DNA from: Caldithrix sp. | GTDB taxonomy: Bacteria; KSB1; UBA2214; DYKH01 | NCBI GenBank assembly: GCA_020722685.1 | Contig: DYKH01000221.1 | Span: forward strand, 1-5,950 | Reading direction: 5' to 3' | Length of the DNA: 5,950 nucleotides | The notes under the pieces: generated by a model | Databases searched by the model: none | The model's input: the letters and a program-made list of their open reading frames with translations, nothing else | What the model was told of the DNA's origin: nothing | Translations under genes and position numbers: made by a program | Shown: one piece after another, positions 1 through 5,871 of the stretch | Numbering within the stretch: the first letter of the stretch is position 1 | How the letters are laid out: each line of letters begins with the position of its first letter

Positions 1-8
1 AAATGCCC

Positions 9-37
9 TTGACATTCCCTTTCAATTTCTTTATTAT
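9..37 (+). promoter_or_regulatory. Sigma70-type promoter of the Gfo/Idh/MocA gene
   Basis: A perfect -35 hexamer TTGACA (9-14) is followed after exactly 17 bases by TATTAT (32-37), a five-of-six match to the -10 consensus. Transcription would start near base 44, giving a leader of about 62 bases before the ATG at 106. This placement also argues against an ATG at 52, which would leave only about 8 bases of leader. No operator-like inverted repeat is obvious around it. The promoter is inferred from sequence alone. Confidence 0.75.
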
Positions 38-93
38 TGCCATGCTGAAATGTGGATTGCAGGAGGAAAATTCGTTCACAAGAATTACCATGC

Positions 94-99
94 GAGGAA
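94..99 (+). promoter_or_regulatory. Ribosome binding site that fixes the start of gene 1
   Basis: GAGGAA at 94-99 lies 6 to 8 bases before the ATG at 106, ideal Shine-Dalgarno spacing. Another purine-rich stretch, AGGAGGAAAA at 61-70, is downstream of the in-frame ATG at 52 and so cannot serve it. It is also too far (about 36 bases) from 106. The ATG at 106 is therefore the better start. Confidence 0.7.
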
Positions 100-105
100 A
101 CGGCC

Positions 106-1455
106 ATGAAAGATGTTCAGATGTCCCGTCGTCAATTCGTAAAAAACTCAACCATCCTGAGCGCCGGCGCCGTAGCTGCCGGCCTCTCGCCGGCTTCTGC
201 CAGTCGTGTTCTTGGCGCCAATGACCGCTTATCCATCGGCGTAATCGGCTGCTCCAGTCGGGCGCGCGGAGCTTTGATGAAACAAGTTCTTGGCTTGGGG
301 AAAGAGCTGAACGTGGAAATTTCTGCTGTCTGCGACCTTTGGACGGTCAATCGCGACAAAGGGGCCAAAGTGGTCACCGACGCTGGCAGCAAAGAGCCGC
401 GCAAATTCAAATACCTGGATGAAATGCTGGCACTCAAGGACTTGGACGCGGTGATCGTGGCCACCGGCGATTTTCAACACGCGCCCATTCTCAAAATCGT
501 GGTGGAAGCCGGCAAAGACTGTTATTGCGAAAAACCCATGGCCATTGACTTGGAGAGCGCCAAGGCGGCTTACAAAGCGGTTCTGCTGTCCGATCGCATT
601 GTGCAAATCGGAACACAAGGCCTCAGCAGCCCGGCGAACCACGGCGCCCGTAAGGTCATCGAATCCGGTGTCTTGGGAAAAGTGAGTCTTGTCCAAGTCT
701 CACAAAGTTACTGGGGTCCGCGCTGGCGCTTTCGCAGCGAGCCGTCGCAATTGAAGGAAGAAGACACTGATTGGAAGGCTTGGCTTCTTGACCGTCCCTA
801 CCGGCCCTTCGATCCTCAGCTTTATTTCGAGTACCGAATCTATCGCGGCTTTGGACTGGGAATCGCTGGTCAATGGATGTCCCACCCCGTCTCCGAACTG
901 GCTTGGGTCATGGGCGCCACCTTTCCCAAGAGCGTCATGTGCAAAGACAACACCTTTGTCTGGAAAGATGGCCGCCAATTTGGCGATACTTTTAATGCAA
1001 TCATCTCCTATCCTGAGGAATATGTTTACAGTCATCAATGCACATTCGGCAATAACTATCCTGGTGGCGTGCGCATCTATGGCAAGAACGGCACCCTGGA
1101 AAGCGATGCCGGTGGCTACAAAGTGTCCGGACTCGGCGGCGGAGATGCGGCGACACCGGAAAACTTGGCGCGGGAGCAACGCAGTATGGCTATTGGCGAA
1201 GGCTATCGCTGTAATCCGGACAAGATCAAGGAAGAGTATAAAGTCGATATTACCGGTGGTTCTCCCGGCGGAGACGGGCACATGCGCAACTGGCTGGAGT
1301 GCATCAGGACGCGTAAACAGCCAAACGCTCCCGTCATCACCGGCTACGCCCATTCCGTGGCCTGCATCATGTGCGAGCAATCCGATCTGTTAGGCAAAGA
1401 AGTATTCTGGGATGCAGACAGGCAAGAAATCATCGACGCCCCTCCGGCGCCGTAG
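106..1455 (+). CDS. Tat-exported Gfo/Idh/MocA family NAD(P)-dependent oxidoreductase
   Basis: The 449-residue product is a probable sugar or inositol-type dehydrogenase acting outside the cytoplasm; the substrate cannot be told from sequence. Residues 7-13 (SRRQFVK) form a twin-arginine motif, followed by a short Ala/Gly-rich hydrophobic stretch and a plausible cleavage site after A32 (ASA). A Rossmann domain follows at about 41-165: LSIGVIG at 42-48 begins the glycine-rich nucleotide loop, and CEKPMA at 141-146 carries the family's EKP motif with K143. The C-terminal alpha/beta domain (about 175-430) includes H260 in GQWMSHPVSE, at the usual position of the conserved substrate-side histidine, and a family-typical MRNWLECIRTRKQPNAPV tail. 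Export by Tat fits a protein that folds around its nucleotide in the cytoplasm first; such members are common in Planctomycetota, Bacteroidota and KSB1-like bacteria. The gene has its own promoter and terminator, so it looks monocistronic. The start at 106 is chosen over 52 because of the ribosome site and promoter. The family call is firm; the reaction is unknown. Confidence 0.95.
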   Translation: MKDVQMSRRQFVKNSTILSAGAVAAGLSPASASRVLGANDRLSIGVIGCSSRARGALMKQVLGLGKELNVEISAVCDLWTVNRDKGAKVVTDAGSKEPRKFKYLDEMLALKDLDAVIVATGDFQHAPILKIVVEAGKDCYCEKPMAIDLESAKAAYKAVLLSDRIVQIGTQGLSSPANHGARKVIESGVLGKVSLVQVSQSYWGPRWRFRSEPSQLKEEDTDWKAWLLDRPYRPFDPQLYFEYRIYRGFGLGIAGQWMSHPVSELAWVMGATFPKSVMCKDNTFVWKDGRQFGDTFNAIISYPEEYVYSHQCTFGNNYPGGVRIYGKNGTLESDAGGYKVSGLGGGDAATPENLAREQRSMAIGEGYRCNPDKIKEEYKVDITGGSPGGDGHMRNWLECIRTRKQPNAPVITGYAHSVACIMCEQSDLLGKEVFWDADRQEIIDAPPAP

Positions 1456-1504
1456 ATGTTTCGCCCTTCCAGGCGATCACGATCCCGCAGCTTTTTCAAC
1501 AGGA

Positions 1505-1545
1505 AGGCCTTCCCGGAGGCTCACGCCTCCGGAAGGCGCCTTTTT
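1505..1545 (+). terminator. Intrinsic terminator after the oxidoreductase gene
   Basis: A very stable GC-rich hairpin: CGGAGGC (1514-1520) pairs perfectly with GCCTCCG (1525-1531) around a TCAC loop. The stem extends outward through CTTCC/GGAAGG-type pairs with one-base bulges to about 1506 and 1539. Five T residues follow at 1541-1545. It lies 50 bases past the stop codon of gene 1. Its left arm is not preceded by a long A run, so it should act mainly on + strand transcripts. It ends only 21 bases before the ATG of the next gene, so it also sits in that gene's leader zone. Confidence 0.85.
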
Positions 1546-1555
1546 CAAGTCGATC

Positions 1556-1561
1556 AGGGAG
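1556..1561 (+). promoter_or_regulatory. Ribosome binding site of the M19 dipeptidase gene
   Basis: AGGGAG at 1556-1561 lies 5 bases before the ATG at 1567. The open frame extends upstream to an ATG at 1456, but that version would translate through the terminator hairpin and bury the signal peptide behind 37 Arg/Ser-rich residues. The site therefore supports 1567. Confidence 0.65.
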
Positions 1562-1566
1562 CAACC

Positions 1567-2805
1567 ATGTGTACAATCAGAATCCTTTCGTTAATAGGCT
1601 TAGCGTCATTCATGACCTTCGCAGTCGCTCACAGCGACGACAAGGCGGTGATTGAAAAGGCTCGCCTCATCCACGCGCGGGCCTTGACCATCGACACTCA
1701 CTGCGACACCCCTCTGCACATGGCGGATTCGACCTTTGACATTGGCGTTCGTCATCAAACAGGCGCCAAGGGCAGCGGCAAGCTCGATTTGCCGCGTATG
1801 AAAGAAGGTGGATTGGATGCCCAGTTTTTTGCGGTGTTCGTGGCGCAGCGGCGGCGAACCGAGGAAAATTATCGATGGGCCACCAACCAGGCCTTTAGCT
1901 ATTTGGCCTCTGTAAAGAGGATGTGCGAAAAGTATAGTAGCATCATTTCCTTTGCCATTGCCCCGGAGGACGCCTACCGCAATGAGAAAGAGGGTCGCCT
2001 TTCGGCTTACGTCGGATTGGAAAACGGCTTTGCCATCGGCAAGGATTTGACCAACGTCGGCAGGCTCTATCGGGCCGGGGTCCGTTACGTCACCCTTTGC
2101 CATACTAAAAACAACGACATTTGCGACTCCTCTACCGATCCGCAAGGTGCGGAGCACAACGGCCTCAGCGCTTTTGGCGTCCAGGTCGTGACCGAAATGA
2201 ATCGCCTCGGCATGATCATCGACATTTCCCATGTTTCCGACTCTACTTTTTACGACGTATTGCGCCTGAGCAAGGCGCCCGTCATTGCCAGCCATTCCTG
2301 TGCGCGCGCTTTGTGCAATCATCCTCGCAACCTTTCCGATGAAATGTTGAAGGCGTTGGCGGCAAACGGGGGTGTTATCCAAATCTGCTTCATGAGCGAT
2401 TACCTCAAAGCCGTCAAGCCTAACCCGGACAGAGAGGCGGCGTTTAAGGCGCTGGAGGAAAAATACGGTCCCATCTCGGAATTGAAAAGTCCGCAAATGC
2501 GCCGGCAATACCGTACTGAATACTACGAAATCAACGACAAATACCCGCGCGAGCGCGCCACGGTGCAGGACGTAGTGGATCACCTCGAGCACGTAATCAG
2601 GATCGTCGGCGTGGACTATGTCGGCATCGGCACGGACTTTGACGGCGGCGGCGATATCAGCGGCTGCGAGGACGTTTCCCAAATGCCCAACCTCACCATC
2701 GAGCTGGTCAGACGCGGGCATTCCGAATCCGAAATCCGCAAAATTTGGGGCGAGAATTTCCTGCGGGTTTTCCGAAAGGTCGAAGAAGTATCGCATTCGT
2801 TCTAA
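1567..2805 (+). CDS. Exported membrane dipeptidase, peptidase family M19 (renal dipeptidase-like)
   Basis: The 412-residue product is a zinc metallopeptidase of the amidohydrolase-fold M19 family; members hydrolyse dipeptides, some with a D-residue at the C-terminal side. Residues 1-21 form a Sec signal peptide with an AVA site before H22, and there is no lipobox, so the mature enzyme should be periplasmic. The full metal and catalytic set is visible: H45 and D47 in DTHCDTP, bridging E152 in VGLENG, H222 in IDISHVSD, H243 in ASHSCAR, R254 in HPRNLSD and the catalytic-type D357 in GIGTDFDGG. The 114-residue gap between H243 and D357 is longer than the roughly 70 in human DPEP1. It includes a charged segment (about 278-325) of the kind seen in many bacterial members. 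Likely roles are dipeptide scavenging or peptidoglycan-peptide turnover. A strong terminator lies just upstream and no consensus promoter is visible, so its transcription is unclear. The family assignment is firm; the substrate is not known. Confidence 0.95.
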   Translation: MCTIRILSLIGLASFMTFAVAHSDDKAVIEKARLIHARALTIDTHCDTPLHMADSTFDIGVRHQTGAKGSGKLDLPRMKEGGLDAQFFAVFVAQRRRTEENYRWATNQAFSYLASVKRMCEKYSSIISFAIAPEDAYRNEKEGRLSAYVGLENGFAIGKDLTNVGRLYRAGVRYVTLCHTKNNDICDSSTDPQGAEHNGLSAFGVQVVTEMNRLGMIIDISHVSDSTFYDVLRLSKAPVIASHSCARALCNHPRNLSDEMLKALAANGGVIQICFMSDYLKAVKPNPDREAAFKALEEKYGPISELKSPQMRRQYRTEYYEINDKYPRERATVQDVVDHLEHVIRIVGVDYVGIGTDFDGGGDISGCEDVSQMPNLTIELVRRGHSESEIRKIWGENFLRVFRKVEEVSHSF

Positions 2806-2924
2806 TCACTTCCCTCTGACAACAGACAAAAACACGGGACAAGCCCAGATTGCTCTTGCCGTACCATTCCGCGCTTGACTCTTTTGGTATTTGATCCCAC
2901 AACTCGAGAACATTTCGCCAACAG

Positions 2925-4247
2925 ATGAAACAAATAGATCCCTCTGTTCTAAGCATCGCCTTCAGCAATAAAGAATTGTGCACCCGCAGCGGCACCTGCA
3001 TTGGCGTCTGCCCGACCGGCGCCATCACTTTAGACGATGATTTTTATCCCAAGCTGGATCCCGATCTATGTACCGAATGCGGTCTTTGCGCTAAAACCTG
3101 TCCCGGCGGTCAGGTCAATTTTCTCGATCTCACGCAGATGACCTTTGGCCATCGCAACCAGGCCACCTCTTTCGACGGTCACGTGCAGCGCACCTTCGTC
3201 GGCTATGCCGGTGATCCGCGCATCAGAAAAGGCGGGGCCGGCGGCGGCGTGGTCACTGCCCTGCTGTGGGATTTGCTGCGACGCCAGGTGGTGGACGGCT
3301 GCATCGTCACTCGCATGAAGCCGGACAAACCCTGGCATGGAGAGGTCTTTATCGCGCGTACCTACGAGGAGTTGCTGCAAAGCCAACAATCCAAGTACAT
3401 CGTTATCCCCGTCAATGCCGCGTTAGCAGAAATTCGCCGGCTTCCCGGTAAATACGCGATGGCCGCTTTGCCCTGTCAAATTCATGGCTACCGTCTGCTG
3501 GCGGAAAAAGTACCCGAATTCAAGGAGAAAATCTACGCTGTCATCGGCCTGTTTTGCGCCTCTGCGCTGGAACCTAACGTAGCCTTGGAGATGATGCAAG
3601 CTCGTGACATCGATTCCCGTCAAGTCAAGAACTTTGAATTCCGCGGCGGCCGGTGGCCGGGGAAAATCCGCGCCACCCTGCCAAACGGTCAATTCAAGAG
3701 TCTGCACTATTCCAATTTCAAAGACGGGGCCATCAATTATCTCACCTACCTTTACAGTCCCTTCCGCTGCCAGACCTGCATCGACGGCTCCAGCGAGTTT
3801 TCCGACATCTCGGTGAGTGACGCCTGGACGCGCAACGAGAGCGGCGAATATCTCTTCGAGTCCCAGTCACGGATGTTAGCGCGCACGGATTTGGGCCTAA
3901 AGGTCATGCTGGATGCCATCACGTACGGCTCCATCGTGGCCAGTGACGTCTCGCAAAACAAATCGTATATTACTCACAAACTGCACACAAAAAAGAAAGG
4001 CATGAATTCGCCCATCCGCGTGGAGCGTCTCCGTCGCGCCGGCAAAGCCGTGCCCGTCTATGACCGCCAGATTTCGCCAGCCTCCCTGCGCGAACGTCTC
4101 GCCGAGCGGCTCGAATCATTCGTCATGTACTTGGGAAAAAGGCGCGCCACCCGCTATCCACTCTTCAAATTCCTCACTTCCCGTTATGGAATTCCCATCG
4201 TCAAAATCCGGCAGTACATCAAGAGCCGCAAGTACCGCAGAAAATAG
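2925..4247 (+). CDS. FrhB-like protein: ferredoxin domain fused to F420 hydrogenase/dehydrogenase beta-subunit domains
   Basis: The 440-residue cytoplasmic protein has no signal peptide or membrane span. Residues 19-60 form a 2x[4Fe-4S] ferredoxin-like region. The second motif is complete (C49, C52, C55, C59-Pro). The first reads C19, S22, C25, C29-Pro, so its second ligand position is serine. The FrhB/FdhB N-terminal domain (about 90-170) contains the glycine-rich GGAGGGVVTALL segment. The C-terminal domain (about 175-345) holds family cysteines C184 (ALPCQIHG), C211 (IGLFCAS), C282 and C285 (RCQTC) and the ISVSDAW motif. The last 80 or so residues are strongly basic and family-atypical. Homologs pass electrons between reduced F420 or flavin and iron-sulfur clusters. 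Many bacterial copies lie in exopolysaccharide clusters with unproven redox roles, so F420 use here is unproven. The start has only a weak upstream purine site (CGAGAA at 2905-2910) and no convincing promoter; read-through from the dipeptidase gene 119 bases upstream is possible. Confidence 0.9.
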   Translation: MKQIDPSVLSIAFSNKELCTRSGTCIGVCPTGAITLDDDFYPKLDPDLCTECGLCAKTCPGGQVNFLDLTQMTFGHRNQATSFDGHVQRTFVGYAGDPRIRKGGAGGGVVTALLWDLLRRQVVDGCIVTRMKPDKPWHGEVFIARTYEELLQSQQSKYIVIPVNAALAEIRRLPGKYAMAALPCQIHGYRLLAEKVPEFKEKIYAVIGLFCASALEPNVALEMMQARDIDSRQVKNFEFRGGRWPGKIRATLPNGQFKSLHYSNFKDGAINYLTYLYSPFRCQTCIDGSSEFSDISVSDAWTRNESGEYLFESQSRMLARTDLGLKVMLDAITYGSIVASDVSQNKSYITHKLHTKKKGMNSPIRVERLRRAGKAVPVYDRQISPASLRERLAERLESFVMYLGKRRATRYPLFKFLTSRYGIPIVKIRQYIKSRKYRRK

Positions 4248-4264
4248 TCCGTTGGAAAAAGCGT

Positions 4265-4293
4265 TTGACATTGTTTCAGGCTATTTTTATATT
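4265..4293 (+). promoter_or_regulatory. Sigma70-type promoter upstream of the BNR_4 lipoprotein gene
   Basis: A perfect -35 TTGACA (4265-4270), a 17-base spacer and TATATT (4288-4293, five of six to consensus) lie just after the stop of the FrhB-like gene. A T-rich run (4284-4288) abuts the -10 box. Transcription would start near 4300, about 175 bases before the ATG at 4475. It has the same design as the promoter at 9-37. Confidence 0.75.
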
Positions 4294-4299
4294 GACGGC

Positions 4300-4474
4300 G
4301 CTGAGTGGGCCCAAAAAAGCGTGGACGATAGCAACATCTTGGCAGCAGGACGCCTCGAAGTTAGGACGCAATAACCGTGGTAACGCAGAGCCTTGACTTT
4401 CCTGTCATCGCATCCGGCAAAACTACAGAGACAAACCTCGTAACAATTAGGGCCCGACAAGAAAGCCGCCGCCA
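4300..4474 (+). other. Long untranslated leader of the lipoprotein gene
   Basis: This stretch lies between the predicted transcription start and the ATG and contains no credible open frame. Two copies of the self-complementary hexamer GGGCCC lie near its two ends (4307-4312, inside TGGGCCCA, and 4450-4455). They could pair with each other over a distance of about 140 bases and hold the leader in a closed fold. I could not match it to any riboswitch class I know. A plain long leader, or a small RNA from the same promoter, are both possible. Confidence 0.35.
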
Positions 4475-5842
4475 ATGACCAATGCACGCAGGAAAGGAAC
4501 CCCATTGCTCCGTCGATTCTTGGTTGTCATTTCCGTCTTCCTTATTTATATCATCATCTCATCCTGCCGGTCGCAAAAACTGGGCTATCTGCCTCCCTAT
4601 CCCGGCCGCATGGTCTATGTCGGAAACGGCTTTGCCGGCAGTTCGGTAAACTCTGCCATTTTCCGCCAACAAGCAATCTGCACCTTTGCCGGCTTCCAAT
4701 ATTTGGCCTATTACGATTCCACCGGACAAATCGTCTTTGCGCGCCAGCAGCACGGCAAGGAAGACTGGGAGCTGTTCTTCACCGGTCTTTACGGAAACGT
4801 CCGCGACGCTCACAATGTCATCTCATTCGGCTTTGATTCTCATGGCTACATTCATCTGTGCTACAACATGCATAATGACTCCTTGATCTATCGCCAAAGC
4901 CTCCGACCAAAAGATCCTTACGAATTCAGCGGCCTTCTGGCCATGACCGGTCAGCATGAAAGCAGAGTCACTTATCCCCAATTCATCCTGGCGCCGGACA
5001 GCACGCTGTACTTCTTTTACCGCGATGGCTCCTCCGGCAATGGCGATCTCATGCTCAACAAATTCGACGTCTCACGCCGCGCCTGGTCCGTGCTGCAGCA
5101 TCCGCTCGTCAGCGGCCAAGGGCACTGCAATCCTTATTGGATGACGCCCACCTTTGACGCCGCCGGCGCCCTGCACATCGCCTGGTGTTGGCGCGACACG
5201 CCGGACGTAACCACTAACCATGATATTTGTTACGCCGCTTCTCCTGACGCCGGCAGAAATTGGTTCACCAGCCGCGGAGCTTTCTATCAGCTTCCAATCA
5301 CCCCGTCAACCGCCCAAGTGGTCGCAGCCATCCCCATTGGCTCCGGCCTTATTAATCAATGCTCCATGACGGTCGATCCGCAAAATCGACCGCATCTGGC
5401 TTACTATCGCGAAGATGCCAAGGGCGTTCCACAATTTTTCCATCTTTGGTGGGACGGCGGGAGTTGGCACGATGATCAGATCACCCGGCGCACCTTCGCT
5501 TTTAATTTGGCGGGTCCTGGCTCCCGCTTTGTGATGATTTCCCGTCCCCAAATCGCCGTCGGCAAGGACGCTGCCGTCTATGTCATTTTTCGCGATGAAG
5601 AAAGAGGCGGAAGGGTTCGTATTGCTGCATCACTGCGCCGGCCCTATACTCAATGGCAGGAATTCGACCTCTATGGCGAGTCCATGTTCGCCTGGGAGCC
5701 CAACTACGACCAGAGCTACTGGCAAAAACACAACGAGCTGCATTTGTTCTATCAAGTGGAATTTCAATTACAGGGAGATCGTGGTCACCCCGGCCAAAGC
5801 CTGTTGGTACGCCCCGTCGGCGTCCTTCGCTGGCGGCCATGA
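4475..5842 (+). CDS. BNR_4-family beta-propeller lipoprotein (PL24/PL25-like fold)
   Basis: The 455-residue lipoprotein has a basic n-region with R13-R14, a hydrophobic core at about 15-28, and a lipobox ISSC with C31 as the lipid-modified cysteine. The rest is a BNR_4-type repeat protein, probably a seven-bladed propeller. Its hallmarks are DAHNVISFGFD (111-121), HLCYNMHNDSLIYRQS (127-142), a YRDGSSGNGD block (near 188-197), HIAWCWRDT and HLAYYRED. Blades show recurring 'D..G.lH..Y/W' patterns. The fold is shared with ulvan lyases of PL24/PL25 and with GH145-type enzymes. H113 and H133 lie 20 residues apart, matching the spacing I recall for the active-site histidines of PL25. The protein could thus be a surface or periplasmic enzyme on uronate- or rhamnose-containing glycans, or a non-catalytic binder. 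A TTG at 4505 with a better ribosome site (AAGGA at 4494-4498) is an alternative start. It would give a compact 20-residue signal before the lipid cysteine. The family call is good; the activity is inferred. Confidence 0.87.
   Translation: MTNARRKGTPLLRRFLVVISVFLIYIIISSCRSQKLGYLPPYPGRMVYVGNGFAGSSVNSAIFRQQAICTFAGFQYLAYYDSTGQIVFARQQHGKEDWELFFTGLYGNVRDAHNVISFGFDSHGYIHLCYNMHNDSLIYRQSLRPKDPYEFSGLLAMTGQHESRVTYPQFILAPDSTLYFFYRDGSSGNGDLMLNKFDVSRRAWSVLQHPLVSGQGHCNPYWMTPTFDAAGALHIAWCWRDTPDVTTNHDICYAASPDAGRNWFTSRGAFYQLPITPSTAQVVAAIPIGSGLINQCSMTVDPQNRPHLAYYREDAKGVPQFFHLWWDGGSWHDDQITRRTFAFNLAGPGSRFVMISRPQIAVGKDAAVYVIFRDEERGGRVRIAASLRRPYTQWQEFDLYGESMFAWEPNYDQSYWQKHNELHLFYQVEFQLQGDRGHPGQSLLVRPVGVLRWRP
4490..4498 (+). 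promoter_or_regulatory. Strong ribosome site favouring an alternative TTG start at 4505
   Basis: AGGAAAGGA (4490-4498) ends 6 bases before an in-frame TTG at 4505 (codon 11 of the ATG-started frame). Starting there gives MLRRFLVVIS and so on, a textbook lipoprotein signal of 20 residues before the lipobox cysteine. The ATG at 4475 has only AAGAAAG (4459-4465) at 9 bases. Which start is used cannot be settled here; the mature protein is identical. Confidence 0.4.
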
Positions 5843-5871
5843 TAACTCAGACACCGTCCTCCCCAACGACA

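Noticed and set aside
52..105. Upstream ATG extending gene 1 by 18 codons
   Set aside because: It lies about 8 bases from the predicted transcription start, has no ribosome site, and would put a long non-typical segment before the twin-arginine motif.
700..1380. 226-codon open frame on the - strand opposite the oxidoreductase gene
   Set aside because: No family motifs, no ribosome site, and it is fully inside a well-supported gene.
1456..1566. Upstream ATG extending the dipeptidase gene by 37 codons
   Set aside because: It runs through the terminator hairpin, is Arg/Ser-rich, and hides an otherwise normal signal peptide that begins at 1567.
1606..2796. 396-codon open frame on the - strand opposite the M19 gene
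   Set aside because: Its translation has no recognisable motif, while the + strand carries the full M19 metal-ligand set. It is an antisense shadow of a stop-poor codon pattern.
2834..2862. Weak hairpin (ACGG..CAAG / CTTG..CCGT) between the dipeptidase and FrhB-like genes
   Set aside because: Only two short paired blocks with an internal bulge and no T run follow it, so it is not a convincing terminator.
2875..2893. TTGACT with TATTTG as a promoter for the FrhB-like gene
   Set aside because: The spacing is only 7 bases, and no -10-like hexamer occurs at 16 to 18 bases from TTGACT.
4321..4374. Possible 17-codon GTG-started leader peptide
   Set aside because: No ribosome site, no regulatory codon run, and no hydrophobic or other distinctive content.
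4364..4376. GGACGCAATAACC resembling a piece of a c-di-GMP (GEMM) riboswitch
   Set aside because: The partner segments and the second helix of that class are missing; one short match is not enough.
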